Below, in pieces: positions 1 through 9,232 of a DNA stretch of 31,073 bases. The stretch spans positions 1 through 31,073 of the forward strand of contig JBFHVL010000008.1 in assembly GCA_041589565.1 (NCBI GenBank), written 5' to 3'. Source of the DNA: Pleionea sp041589565. Lineage in GTDB: Bacteria > Pseudomonadota > Gammaproteobacteria > Enterobacterales > Kangiellaceae. The notes under the pieces are model-generated. The model searched no databases. It was not told the DNA's origin and saw only the letters and a list, made by a program, of their open reading frames with translations. Position numbers and translations under genes: made by a program. Numbering within the stretch: position 1 is the first letter of the stretch; every line of letters starts with the position of its first letter.

Positions 1-1443
1 GCGGACACCTCGACTACTCGCCAATATGGTGGAACAGGGTTGGGGTTAACCATTGTAAAGCAACTGCTCAAGCTCATGAATGGTCATATTGAAGTTAAAA
101 GTGAACCCAACATTGGAAGTAAGTTTGTGGTGACACTGCCATTAAAAATGGGTGAAATGGTAGACGTCGATGTCAAAGAAGTTCCCTGGAAGGATTCATT
201 TGAAGCGTTAAGCGGTGCGCGTTGTTTAGTTGTTGACGACAATGAAGTTAACCGACGATGGCTGCTCGATATGACTGCATCGTGGGGCTGTGATGTCGTG
301 GTCGCTCATTCCGCTTCCGATGCCTTGGCTAAATACAATCAAGCTATCGAGCGTGGGAAGCCCTTTCAAATTATGCTGCTCGACAATCACATGCCGGGAA
401 TGAGCGGAATACAACTGGTACGCGAGCTTAAAAACAATCAGAAAAACTTACCCGATGTGGTGATCATGCTTTCGTCATCGGCTGCAGAACATGAACAGGA
501 AGAAATTATAAAACTGGGGATTCAGCAATTCTTAATTAAGCCGGTAAAGCAAAGTGAAGTATTTAACTGTGTGTTTGATATTTTAGCGACGGGAAGCAGT
601 AAGCAAGTCGATCTTAGTGAGGATGTTTACCCGCTGGAGAATCGGCTTAATGTATTGGTCGCTGAAGATAATTTAGTGAACCAACGAGTGGTCAAAGATA
701 TTCTGGAGTTAAGGGGGCACTCGGTGACCCTCGTCGGTGATGGCAAAGAGGCTGTGTATGCCGCTAAATCCGGAACTTTTGATGCTATTTTAATGGATGT
801 GCAAATGCCGGAAATGGACGGGTTAGAGGCCACAAGAAAGATAAGAGAGTATGAGGCGACACATCGGGGTTCCAACTGGATTATAGGATTGACTGCCAAT
901 GCTTTAAAAGGCGACCGCGAGCGTTGTTTAGAAGCTGGTATGAATGAGTATATCCCTAAGCCCATCAATGCCAAACTACTGGTTGAGCTTTTGGAAACGG
1001 GTGCTAATGCTAAAGTGAACCATGAGAGTGAACAAACTAGGCGTTCAGAGATTTCGCCACATGAATCTGCTGATTCGATTGTTGGTGGCTACCTTAATTA
1101 TATTAGTACCAATAATCTGTTCGACCGAGAACGAGGCATGATGTCGACGGGCGAAAATCGAGCCCTGATGTCTGATATGGTTAGTTTGGCTTTGGAGCTG
1201 TTACCCGAGGCTCTTGCGAGCATTGAGCAAGCTCATGCTGTGCAAGATAAAGCCGAATTGGCGCGGCAGCTGCATAAAACCAAAGGAATGGTGAGTAACT
1301 TTACTTCCGATTATGTAACGGAAATGTTTGAGTGGGCCGAGCGTCAAGTCTTAAATGATGCGATTAATAATCCAACTGAGACAATTGATTTGATAAAAAA
1401 AGTGATCAATAAACTCATGGCCGACTTAAAGGAGTTTACCTAA
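1..1443 (+). CDS. Hybrid sensor histidine kinase, 3' part (ATPase end, two receivers, HPt)
   Basis: The frame is open from base 1, so the gene starts outside the window. The first codons give the G2 box of a histidine-kinase ATPase domain (GGTGLGLTIVK). Two receiver domains follow. Receiver 1 (about bases 220-590) has the acidic pair VVDDNE, the phospho-acceptor Asp in LLDNHMPGMSG and the Lys in LIKPV. Receiver 2 (about 640-1005) has AEDN, LMDVQMPEMDG and PKP. The C-terminal region looks like a histidine phosphotransfer domain with its His at 1273-1275 (LHKTKGMVSNF). This is the ArcB/BarA-type phosphorelay layout; the sensory input domain is not visible. The stop lies 4 bases before the receiver-GGDEF gene, which suggests co-transcription and that HPt may pass phosphate to that receiver. 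The link is inferred; the domain calls are secure. Confidence 0.93.
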   Translation, partial: ADTSTTRQYGGTGLGLTIVKQLLKLMNGHIEVKSEPNIGSKFVVTLPLKMGEMVDVDVKEVPWKDSFEALSGARCLVVDDNEVNRRWLLDMTASWGCDVVVAHSASDALAKYNQAIERGKPFQIMLLDNHMPGMSGIQLVRELKNNQKNLPDVVIMLSSSAAEHEQEEIIKLGIQQFLIKPVKQSEVFNCVFDILATGSSKQVDLSEDVYPLENRLNVLVAEDNLVNQRVVKDILELRGHSVTLVGDGKEAVYAAKSGTFDAILMDVQMPEMDGLEATRKIREYEATHRGSNWIIGLTANALKGDRERCLEAGMNEYIPKPINAKLLVELLETGANAKVNHESEQTRRSEISPHESADSIVGGYLNYISTNNLFDRERGMMSTGENRALMSDMVSLALELLPEALASIEQAHAVQDKAELARQLHKTKGMVSNFTSDYVTEMFEWAERQVLNDAINNPTETIDLIKKVINKLMADLKEFT

Positions 1444-1447
1444 TAAT

Positions 1448-2368
1448 ATGACGCCTCAGGTTGATTCTTCAGAAATTCGCATACTTATTGCCGATGACGA
1501 CCCGGTTACCCGTATGTTATTACGGAAATCGTTGGAGTCGTGGGGGTATGTCGTGTTTGAAGCAAACGATGGTGAGGAAGCTGCTAAAATCGTCGAAAAA
1601 ACCGAAGGGCTACAGCTTTTTATTATTGACTGGGGAATGCCAAACTTAAATGGTATTGATTTCTGTCGTTGGATTAAACATAAGGATGAAAATTTTTATT
1701 ACATAATTATGTTAACCAGTCGAAAAGGCACCGCCAATGTCGTCGAGGCTATGACTGCCGGGGTGGATGATTTTATCAGCAAGCCATTCGTTTCTGATGA
1801 GTTAAGGGTCCGGGTTAAGGTGGGTGACAGAATCATCGAGCAAGAACGTCGGTTGTCTTTTTATGCCAATCGAGACTCCTTAACTGCGGTTTGGAATCGT
1901 CGTATGATTCTGAAGTTGTTGAAAGAAGAGTGGGAGCGTTCAGTACGGGAAAATAGTCCTCTGTCAGTTGCATTGTTCGATATTGATCATTTTAAAAGTA
2001 TTAATGATCACTATGGTCACCAAGTGGGTGATCAGGCGCTACAGTATTTTTGCGATATCATTTCAGAGCAAATCAGGCCCTACGATAAATTTGGTCGGTA
2101 TGGAGGAGAAGAGTTTTTGCTGGTACTTCCGGGCAGCGATATTGATAGCTCTTTAAAAGTGATAGAGCGTTGTCGTAAAGCTATTGAGCAAAAAGCTATG
2201 CCTGTGGATGGTCATGAGCCACTCGTAATAACCGTGAGCGTCGGTGTTTCGGAAAGTATTTCTGGTAATAAAAATGTTCAAGTTCTCTTCAAGGAATGTG
2301 ATAAAGCGCTGTATCAAGCAAAGAATCAGGGAAGAAATCTTGTGATTCCCTATGTTTCAAAAAATTAG
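1448..2368 (+). CDS. Response regulator diguanylate cyclase (receiver-GGDEF)
   Basis: The protein has 306 residues. An N-terminal receiver (residues 10-125) has the acidic cluster ADDD, phospho-acceptor Asp61 (FIIDWGMP) and Lys112 (SKPF). A GGDEF domain (about 140-300) has the active-site motif GGEEF at 219-223, preceded by RPYD at 210-213. That is the exact RxxD-x5-GGEEF arrangement of an inhibitory c-di-GMP site, as in PleD. It should make c-di-GMP from two GTP when phosphorylated and be subject to product inhibition. The ATG at 1448 sits 4 bases after the hybrid kinase stop; a GGAG at 1431-1434 lies rather far upstream (13 bases). The neighbours suggest the upstream kinase is its phosphodonor and the BLUF protein downstream works in the same circuit; both links are inferred. 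Confidence 0.93.
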   Translation: MTPQVDSSEIRILIADDDPVTRMLLRKSLESWGYVVFEANDGEEAAKIVEKTEGLQLFIIDWGMPNLNGIDFCRWIKHKDENFYYIIMLTSRKGTANVVEAMTAGVDDFISKPFVSDELRVRVKVGDRIIEQERRLSFYANRDSLTAVWNRRMILKLLKEEWERSVRENSPLSVALFDIDHFKSINDHYGHQVGDQALQYFCDIISEQIRPYDKFGRYGGEEFLLVLPGSDIDSSLKVIERCRKAIEQKAMPVDGHEPLVITVSVGVSESISGNKNVQVLFKECDKALYQAKNQGRNLVIPYVSKN

Positions 2369-2376
2369 TCAAGCTT

Positions 2377-2802
2377 ATGAGTTTAGCCAGATTGTTGTAT
2401 TACAGTTCCGCGAGCGAACATTTGCAGCAAAATGACATTCGTTCGATCCTCAGTAAATCGATTAAATATAATACGCATAAAAATATTACCGGGGTACTTG
2501 TTTACGATAAACACTACTTTATGCAGTTACTGGACGGTGATCGCGATGAAGTTAATGAACTTTACAATAGAGTTATCCAAGATCCGAGGCATTCTAACAT
2601 CCGGCTTATTCACTATGGAGCTCTAGCTGGACAGCGTTTTACCGAATGGTCGATGGGTATAGCTTATTTGCCGTCGTTTCCCAAAGCGCGGATCGAAGCA
2701 AATTATGGTGGTTTTTTTCCGCCCAAGTTCACAGTTGAAGATGCAGTCCAATACTTACTCATGATAAGCGAATACACGGCTGAGTTTATGGACCAGGATT
2801 AG
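2377..2802 (+). CDS. BLUF-domain blue-light photoreceptor (PixD-like)
   Basis: This short BLUF protein of 141 residues has no attached output domain. The residues that bind flavin and form the photoactive hydrogen-bond network are all present: Tyr8 (RLLYYSS), Asn32 (KYNTHKNITG), Gln50 (YFMQLLDGD), Trp91 and Met93 (TEWSMG). From memory, this numbering matches cyanobacterial PixD (Slr1694). Stand-alone BLUF proteins act through partner proteins. The gene starts 8 bases after the receiver-GGDEF stop, so the cyclase or the hybrid kinase is the obvious candidate partner. The ribosome-binding site is weak, which would fit translational coupling. The family call is secure; the partner is inferred. 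Confidence 0.93.
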   Translation: MSLARLLYYSSASEHLQQNDIRSILSKSIKYNTHKNITGVLVYDKHYFMQLLDGDRDEVNELYNRVIQDPRHSNIRLIHYGALAGQRFTEWSMGIAYLPSFPKARIEANYGGFFPPKFTVEDAVQYLLMISEYTAEFMDQD

Positions 2803-2813
2803 TCTGTGATAAA

Positions 2814-2849
2814 TACCGTGTACTTTGCAAGTTGCATAAGCACACGGTA
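2814..2849. terminator. Long hairpin between convergent BLUF and acnA genes
   Basis: TACCGTGT (2814-2821) and ACACGGTA (2842-2849) pair perfectly. The interior continues with CTT/AAG and TGCA/TGCA around a 3-base loop, giving about 15 bp with one mismatch and one bulge. It fills the 54-base gap between two converging genes, so a bidirectional terminator is the likely role. Neither side has a strong T-run; on the minus strand a modest T-rich stretch follows. Confidence 0.55.
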
Positions 2850-2856
2850 GAGAGCT

Positions 2857-5586
2857 TTATTGATTTAGCAGTTTTCTGATTACAAAGTGTAATATCCCAC
2901 CATTGGCAAAATACTGAAACTCGTTTTCCGTATCGATGCGAATGGTCATATCAAATTCTTTAACTTGCTTGTCATCATCATCAAACACCGTCACCGTAAC
3001 TGTTTTGTCACCTGGTTGTATCTGTGGAATGGTAAATTGTTCGTTGCCTTTCAAACCGAGGTTTTCGGCACTGTCACCCGCTTTAAATTGAAGCGGCAGA
3101 ATACCCATGCCAATTAAATTAGAGCGATGAATACGCTCATAGCTTTCAGCCATGACGGCTCGTACACCAAGAAGAGCTGGACCTTTAGCCGCCCAGTCGC
3201 GACTGGAGCCGGTGCCGTACTCTTTTCCTGCAATTACAATGCTAGGGATCCCGTCTTTAACGTATTGTTGAGCCGCATCGAAAATCGACATAACTTCACC
3301 AGAAGGGAAATGTGTGGTGTGGCTACCTTCGGTTCCCGGCGCTAGTTGATTTTTCAGTCGCACATTAGCGAAGGTTCCGCGCATCATCACCTCATGGTTG
3401 CCGCGCCGTGAACCGTAAGAATTAAAGTCCTTCACCGAAATGTTCAATGACTTTAAGTAGTCACCAGCCGGGCTTTGTTCGGCAATGGCACCTGCTGGAG
3501 AGATATGATCGGTGGTAATACTGTCACCGACTTTCACCAGACAGCGGGCTCCTTCTATGGGTTTAACTTCTGCCTGCTCAGTGGTCATTTCGGTAAAGAA
3601 AGGAGGCTGCTTAATATAGCTGGACTCTGGCCAGTCATAAATGGATTTGTCGGAAACTTTTAATGCATCCCATACCTGATTACCTTTAAACACATCGGCG
3701 TATTTTTCGGTAAACAATTTTTGCGATACAAAACTTTCGACCTTTTGTTTTATCTCTTCATCACTTGGCCATAAATCTTTCAGGTAGACAGGTGCATTGT
3801 TTTTGCCTAATCCAAGCGGCTCCTTGGTAATGTCGATATTCATATTTCCTGCAAGGGCGTAGGCTACCACCAGGGGGGGCGATGCCAGATAGTTCGCAGC
3901 AATATCGGAATGGATCCGTCCTTCGAAGTTTCGATTGCCTGATAATACCGAACACACGGGTAGTTTACCGACGCGAATAGCGTTTTCGACAGGTTCAGGC
4001 AAAGGGCCAGAGTTGCCAATACAAGTGGTACAGCCGTAACCGACCAGGTTAAAGCCAAGAGCTTCCAGATCGTCCATCAGGCCGGCATCTTTTAAGTATT
4101 CGGTGACTACCTGAGAACCAGGAGCGAGGGAGGTTTTTACCCAGGGCTTGGTTTTCAGTCCCAGTTCTTTAGCTTTTTGGGCCAGCAGTCCTGCAGCAAT
4201 CAAAACCGAAGGGTTTGATGTATTAGTACAGCTGGTAATGGCAGCGATGACAATGGCGCCCGGTTTTAAACTGAAGGTTTGATTGCGGTAGCTGACATCC
4301 ACACCTTCGCTTTGTAATTGCTGAGCTTTACTGTCAGAGGCTGCCCCACCTTCGTCAGCAAACTTGGCTTTGTCAGCATCTATTACGCTGATTCTTTCTT
4401 CCAGCCAGTCATTAAACTTACTGGCAGCATGACTTAATGCGATTCGATCCTGTGGTCGTTTCGGCCCGGCTATTGAGGGTTCGACACTGGAAAGATCAAA
4501 TTCGATCAGTTCATGAAATTCGGCTTCGGCGGTTGATTCGTCGTGCCATAAATGAAGTGCTTTGGCGTAGCTTTCAACCAGTTCAATGTGTTCCTTGGAG
4601 CGACCCGTCAGCTCAAGATAGCGAACGCTTTCCTTATCGAGCGGAAATATGCCACAAGTTGCGCCGTACTCTGGAGCCATATTGGCAATGGTGGCTCGAT
4701 CGGCCGTGGTTAGGTGCTGCAGTCCTGGACCATAAAACTCAACAAATTTGCCCACTACGCCATGCTTACGCAGCTGTTCGGTAATGGTGAGTACCAAGTC
4801 CGTCGCGGTAACACCGGGGTTTAGCTTGCCATTTAATTTAAAGCCTACCACTCGCGGGATCAGCATTGTGACCGGTTGGCCAAGCATGGCAGCTTCCGCT
4901 TCAATGCCGCCGACACCCCAGCCCAGAATGCCCAGGCCGTTTATCATGGTGGTATGAGAGTCGGTTCCTACTAGCGTATCGGGATACGCCCAAAGCTCAC
5001 CGTTTATTTCGGTCTTAAAGACACACCGTGCCAGATATTCCAGATTCACCTGATGCACTATGCCGCGGCCGGGAGGCACCACTTTGAAATTGCTGAATGA
5101 CTTTTGTCCCCATTTTAAAAATTGATAGCGCTCGCTGTTACGCTCAATTTCTATTTTGGTGTTTTTTTCAAAAGCATCGTCGGTGGCGTAATGATCCACC
5201 ATCACAGAATGATCAATAACTAATTCGACCGGGTTAAAAGGATTAATTTTATTGGGGTCGCCGTTGAGTCTTTCCATAGCATTGCGCATTGCCGCCAGAT
5301 CAACAATAGCGGGTACACCCGTAAAATCTTGCAATACCACTCGTGCGGGAACAAAGGCAATTTCCTGTTCAATGGTTTTGTCCGTGCGCCATTCGGCGAG
5401 GGCTTTAATATCGTCTTCGTTGACAAAACTTTCATCAGCATGGCGTAGCAAGTTTTCTAATAAAATTTTAATGGAATAGGGGAGGCGATTTAAATCGTAG
5501 TGTTTAGCGATAGCATCGAAACTTACTGCGTTAACGCTTTTACCGTTAACATTGAGTGTTGTAGTTTGGCGCAGTGATTGAGTCAT
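2857..5586 (-). CDS. acnA: Aconitate hydratase A (AcnA/IRP1-type)
   Basis: The protein has 909 residues, close to E. coli AcnA (891). It converts citrate to isocitrate in the TCA cycle, in the cytoplasm. The three 4Fe-4S ligands are Cys453 (TSCTNTSNPS), Cys519 and Cys522 (GCTTCIGNSGP), with the family spacing. Other hallmarks are GTDSHTTMINGLG in the first domain and the swivel-domain motif SYGSRRGNHEVMMRGTF. The start is supported by AAGGAAG 6 bases upstream of the ATG on the minus strand. It is divergent from fumC, the enzyme two steps on around the cycle from succinate, across a 123-base region with a short palindrome, so shared control is plausible. No truncation is seen. Confidence 0.98.
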   Translation of the reverse strand: MTQSLRQTTTLNVNGKSVNAVSFDAIAKHYDLNRLPYSIKILLENLLRHADESFVNEDDIKALAEWRTDKTIEQEIAFVPARVVLQDFTGVPAIVDLAAMRNAMERLNGDPNKINPFNPVELVIDHSVMVDHYATDDAFEKNTKIEIERNSERYQFLKWGQKSFSNFKVVPPGRGIVHQVNLEYLARCVFKTEINGELWAYPDTLVGTDSHTTMINGLGILGWGVGGIEAEAAMLGQPVTMLIPRVVGFKLNGKLNPGVTATDLVLTITEQLRKHGVVGKFVEFYGPGLQHLTTADRATIANMAPEYGATCGIFPLDKESVRYLELTGRSKEHIELVESYAKALHLWHDESTAEAEFHELIEFDLSSVEPSIAGPKRPQDRIALSHAASKFNDWLEERISVIDADKAKFADEGGAASDSKAQQLQSEGVDVSYRNQTFSLKPGAIVIAAITSCTNTSNPSVLIAAGLLAQKAKELGLKTKPWVKTSLAPGSQVVTEYLKDAGLMDDLEALGFNLVGYGCTTCIGNSGPLPEPVENAIRVGKLPVCSVLSGNRNFEGRIHSDIAANYLASPPLVVAYALAGNMNIDITKEPLGLGKNNAPVYLKDLWPSDEEIKQKVESFVSQKLFTEKYADVFKGNQVWDALKVSDKSIYDWPESSYIKQPPFFTEMTTEQAEVKPIEGARCLVKVGDSITTDHISPAGAIAEQSPAGDYLKSLNISVKDFNSYGSRRGNHEVMMRGTFANVRLKNQLAPGTEGSHTTHFPSGEVMSIFDAAQQYVKDGIPSIVIAGKEYGTGSSRDWAAKGPALLGVRAVMAESYERIHRSNLIGMGILPLQFKAGDSAENLGLKGNEQFTIPQIQPGDKTVTVTVFDDDDKQVKEFDMTIRIDTENEFQYFANGGILHFVIRKLLNQ

Positions 5587-5620
5587 GGTGGCTTCCTTAT
5601 CGATTTGAAATTGACAGTTG

Positions 5621-5634
5621 GATAGTCCACTATC
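5621..5634. promoter_or_regulatory. Inverted repeat in the acnA-fumC divergent promoter region
   Basis: GATAGT-CC-ACTATC is a perfect 6-bp dyad with a 2-base centre, almost midway between the two divergent start codons. A TTGACA hexamer sits just upstream on the plus strand at 5611-5616, but no good -10 hexamer stands 17 bases from it. The position suits an operator that controls one or both TCA-cycle genes. The regulator is unknown. Confidence 0.4.
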
Positions 5635-5709
5635 AATACAAGTGATGATGATTGATTGCTCTCAGATTAGTGAATCTTGCCGAATTTCTCAACTTGTCGA
5701 GTGTTATAA

Positions 5710-7110
5710 ATGACTGATTACAGAGAAGAAAAAGATAGCCTTGGCGGTATTAAAGTACCTGTTGATGCACTCTATGGCGCTCAGACCCAGCGTGCAATAG
5801 AAAATTTCGATTACTGTGCTCGTAAAATGCCAGATGCCTTTGTGATTGCACTTTTACAGGTTAAAAAAGCCGCTGCGCGAGCGAATCAAACATTAGCCTG
5901 TCTGAACGATGAAACCGCACAAGGCATTATTTCCGCTTGCGATACTTTGTTAAAAGACCAAGAACTGCGCAGTCAAGCGTTTCCAGTGTCTGTTTTTCAG
6001 ACAGGATCGGGTACCAGCAGTAATATGAATGCCAATGAAGTCATTGCCAATTTATGTTCGCAACAGGGCGGAACCAAGTCATTAAATATTCATCCCAACG
6101 ATCATGTGAACTTTGGTCAAAGCAGTAACGATGTGATCCCCAGCAGTTTACAAATTGCGGTGTTGTTAGCTTTAGTGGAACAACTATTACCCGCGCTAGA
6201 GCAGCTTGATGATCATCTTGAACAGTTAAAACATCAGTTTGACGATGTGGTAAAAACCGGGCGTACCCATTTAATGGACGCAATGCCGCTTTCGCTGGGC
6301 GATGAATTTTCGACTTGGCAGTATCAGGTTCGAGAAAGTCGTGAGCGACTGGTGGCGTCCATGCCGCGTTTAGCGGAAATTCCGTTAGGAGGTACTGCAA
6401 TTGGAACTGGTATTAATCGACATGAAAAATTTCCTGAAACGGTTGCCGAGGCTTTAACCGAATTTACTTTATTGCCGATTCGCTCCAGTGCCCACTCGGC
6501 CTCGCGGATTGCATCGCAAGATCCTACTTTAGAAATTCATGGGCAACTGAAAGTTTTGGCGACTGTCATTATAAAAATGGCTAATGACTTGCGCTGGATG
6601 AATTCTGGCCCTAACTGTGGACTCGGTGAAATTCAACTGAAAGCGTTACAGCCTGGCTCGTCCATTATGCCCGGTAAAGTTAATCCGGTTATTTGTGAAA
6701 GTGTTTTAATGATGTGTACTGAAGTACTGGGCAATGACACCATGCTGACGATGGCGAATCAGTCCGGTAATTTTCAGTTAAATGTGATGTTACCGTTAAT
6801 GGCAGATAAAACATTGGCATCAATCGACTTGATCACCGGTTCGCTTAAGGCCTTAACTGAAAAAGCCTTGGTTGATTTCAAAGTGAATCGGAAAAAATTA
6901 GAACAACAGCAGGCGCATAATCCCATATTGGTCACAGCATTGAATACACGTATTGGTTATGAGCTGGCTGCAGAAATTGCCAAAACCGCGCAGCGAGAGT
7001 CTCGCAGTATTATCGATGTTGCTATGGAGAAAACAGATTTAACAGAAGAAGAGCTTCGTCGATTACTCGAACCCATGACATTGGCAAGGCCACATAAAAA
7101 GTCAGTGTAG
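5710..7110 (+). CDS. fumC: Fumarate hydratase class II
   Basis: The protein has 466 residues, the usual length of FumC. It is an iron-free fumarase that interconverts fumarate and malate. The superfamily signature GSSIMPGKVNP is at residues 316-326. The other conserved segments are present: TGSGTSSNMNANEV, HPNDHVNFGQSSND and GRTHLMDAMP, the last carrying the active-site His. The ATG at 5710 follows a weak GAG-containing ribosome-binding site. The gene is divergent from acnA and ends one base from the converging MFS gene, with no room for a terminator between them. Aspartase and argininosuccinate lyase share the fold, but the overall match is to fumarase. Confidence 0.98.
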   Translation: MTDYREEKDSLGGIKVPVDALYGAQTQRAIENFDYCARKMPDAFVIALLQVKKAAARANQTLACLNDETAQGIISACDTLLKDQELRSQAFPVSVFQTGSGTSSNMNANEVIANLCSQQGGTKSLNIHPNDHVNFGQSSNDVIPSSLQIAVLLALVEQLLPALEQLDDHLEQLKHQFDDVVKTGRTHLMDAMPLSLGDEFSTWQYQVRESRERLVASMPRLAEIPLGGTAIGTGINRHEKFPETVAEALTEFTLLPIRSSAHSASRIASQDPTLEIHGQLKVLATVIIKMANDLRWMNSGPNCGLGEIQLKALQPGSSIMPGKVNPVICESVLMMCTEVLGNDTMLTMANQSGNFQLNVMLPLMADKTLASIDLITGSLKALTEKALVDFKVNRKKLEQQQAHNPILVTALNTRIGYELAAEIAKTAQRESRSIIDVAMEKTDLTEEELRRLLEPMTLARPHKKSV

Positions 7111-7111
7111 C

Positions 7112-8467
7112 TTACGGGCTTTGAACTTCTTTTAGTTTAATACTGAGTAAAAATGCACTTAAGCAGGCCAGAGCAAATAGCAGTAGCACCAAAGCTAAGC
7201 CTGCCTGACTGGCTAACCAGCCAAAAACTCCTCCAAACAATAATAAAAGCCCGATAGTTGCATTGGCTACTGCCGTGTAATGTGCGCGTTGTTCACTCGG
7301 TGCCATATCGACAAGATGGGTGGCTCGTCCCAGTCTGACACCTTGATAGGCCACCATCAATACGAACAACAGTAATGGCGTAGTCAAGGTTAACTCCAGC
7401 CAATGCGGAAAAAACAATAAAATAACAAGGCTTGTTGTCAGAGCCATAAAGGCAACCAGAGATGCCATCATTAAAACTTTGCGACTGGAGCGATCCGCAA
7501 GTTTTCCCCACACAAAGCTGCTTATTAATCCTGCCGTCGCTGAAGCCAGAATTAATAGTCCGAGCGTGTCGAAGTTTTCCAGCGTCGGAGCCGTTTGGTT
7601 TTGATCGGAAGTCGATAAAAGTAACAAAAAGGGGGGAGCAAGTGCCGTCACGGTTAAACACCCACGAATAGCAATAAAGTAACGTAACTGGTGATCTTGC
7701 CAAACTTTCCCGACTCGATTGATAAAGCCTTTAATGCCATTCTCACCGCCATCGGTAGCACCTGAGTCTTCGGCAATTTGAATAAAAAAGAGAGCCGCCA
7801 TTATCCAAAGTCCAGCCGCTAAGGTTAAAGCAATAAGAACATTAGTTTGATTTAGTTGGATAATTTCGGTTGCCAGTCCTAATCCGAATCCGATAACCGT
7901 AAATGATGCAATGGTGCTGGCGGTTCCTGTTGCAGTACCCCGAGTGGATTTGGAAACGGTTTTTCCTAATATATCTTTGTAGCTGACCGAACAGAAACTT
8001 CTTGAGACCGCAAGCAGAGCGAGCAGCATAATAATCGTCAATGCGGCATGATTTGCTGGAAGGATAATCGCGGCTAAAGCCATGGCGGCAACGGATAAGC
8101 CCTGTAGCAGTGAACCGAACACCCAAATCCATTTTCGTACGGATTGTTTGCGTACCCATTCCGCGATAAATAATTGAGGGAGCAGTGCACCTGCTTCACG
8201 CACTGGAACAAGCAGTCCTATTAAAACAGGCGACGCACCGAGTGAAGTAAGTAGCCAACTTAAAACCAGTTTTGGATCAACTAAGCCATCGGCACTTTTG
8301 GTCATGCTGAGTGATAGCGCGTGAGTGAAAAAGTTTTTGGGTTGATGATGGCAGGCTGAATCAGGAATATCACGACATACTCGACCATCGTCTTCGCTGG
8401 TGAGCATTTGATAGGCCTGATTCAATAGTTCTGGCTGTTTAAACCGCTTTGTATTATCGGAACTCAC
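7112..8467 (-). CDS. MFS transporter, substrate unknown
   Basis: The 451-residue protein has about 50 hydrophilic N-terminal residues and then roughly twelve hydrophobic segments in two halves, with a long charged loop in the middle (about residues 235-255), the layout of a major facilitator transporter. The loop between helices 8 and 9 has GKLADRSSRK, a version of the MFS motif A. The start is GTG (complement of 8465-8467), chosen because GGAG lies 5 bases upstream. It sits 18 bases downstream of the esterase gene on the same strand, so the two are probably co-transcribed. The substrate cannot be read from sequence; export or uptake of a small organic compound is possible. Confidence 0.85.
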   Translation of the reverse strand: MSSDNTKRFKQPELLNQAYQMLTSEDDGRVCRDIPDSACHHQPKNFFTHALSLSMTKSADGLVDPKLVLSWLLTSLGASPVLIGLLVPVREAGALLPQLFIAEWVRKQSVRKWIWVFGSLLQGLSVAAMALAAIILPANHAALTIIMLLALLAVSRSFCSVSYKDILGKTVSKSTRGTATGTASTIASFTVIGFGLGLATEIIQLNQTNVLIALTLAAGLWIMAALFFIQIAEDSGATDGGENGIKGFINRVGKVWQDHQLRYFIAIRGCLTVTALAPPFLLLLSTSDQNQTAPTLENFDTLGLLILASATAGLISSFVWGKLADRSSRKVLMMASLVAFMALTTSLVILLFFPHWLELTLTTPLLLFVLMVAYQGVRLGRATHLVDMAPSEQRAHYTAVANATIGLLLLFGGVFGWLASQAGLALVLLLFALACLSAFLLSIKLKEVQSP

Positions 8468-8485
8468 ACAATCTCCAGATTCAGC

Positions 8486-9151
8486 TTATCGACTTAACAG
8501 CTGTTGTTGTAACCAACTGGAAATATCCTTTATCTGTGGCGGACATACCGAGTGTTCCATTGGGTAGGTTTTAAATGCAACGGGATAGCCCTTGGATTGC
8601 AATAACTGATGGGTTGCTTGACCCAGTGCGACCGGTACCACCGGATCATAAATACCGTGATGAATTTCGATGGCCGTTGTTTGATTCGCTTGGTGCCACT
8701 CGATGGAATCTTTGGTAGCAAAGTAGGTTGAAAGAGCTAGTAACCCCCCAAGCTTTTTGGGATAGCTGATTAGTGTTTCCAGCGCAACTGCACCGCCTTG
8801 AGAAAAGCCTGCAATAATAATCCTTTCAGGATCAATACCTCGAGAGACTTCGTTTTCAATAAACTTAACCACTTCGGTAGCAGATTTTCGTAGTTGAACT
8901 TCGTCTACTTTGCGATCAATGGTCATTTCCAGAATATCGTACCAGGCAGGCATGACATAACCATTATTAATGGTGACTGGCATGTTGGGCGCATGGGGAA
9001 ATATAAATCGAGCCGAAAGTTCTTCGGGTAAACGCAGTTCGGGCACAATAGGCTCAAAGTCGTGACCATTGGCGCCTAATCCGTGTAACCATATTATACT
9101 AGCATCCGGTGACGAGCCGACTTGCAGCTCAATGTGTGGCAATAAACTCAT
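8486..9151 (-). CDS. Carboxylesterase / phospholipase-type alpha/beta hydrolase
   Basis: This 221-residue protein is a small serine esterase of the acyl-protein thioesterase/carboxylesterase II family. The catalytic triad is readable: Ser117 in GFSQGG, Asp169 in YDPVVP and His200 in MEHSV. The N-terminal WLHGLGANGHDF supplies the oxyanion-hole segment. There is no signal peptide, so it acts in the cytoplasm. The ATG at the complement of 9149-9151 has no clear ribosome-binding site. It is the first gene of a probable two-gene unit with the MFS transporter. The physiological ester substrate is unknown. Confidence 0.92.
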   Translation of the reverse strand: MSLLPHIELQVGSSPDASIIWLHGLGANGHDFEPIVPELRLPEELSARFIFPHAPNMPVTINNGYVMPAWYDILEMTIDRKVDEVQLRKSATEVVKFIENEVSRGIDPERIIIAGFSQGGAVALETLISYPKKLGGLLALSTYFATKDSIEWHQANQTTAIEIHHGIYDPVVPVALGQATHQLLQSKGYPVAFKTYPMEHSVCPPQIKDISSWLQQQLLSR

Positions 9152-9232
9152 CTGTTAATTATCCAAAGTTAAACTGCTCGTAATGGTGAGGGATAACCGC
9201 ATTGAGATCAAGTAAGCGTAACTGGGGCTTTT

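Noticed and set aside
4437..4784. 115-codon plus-strand frame antisense to acnA
   Set aside because: It is a shadow of a strongly conserved coding sequence and its residues look random (Arg/Trp-rich).
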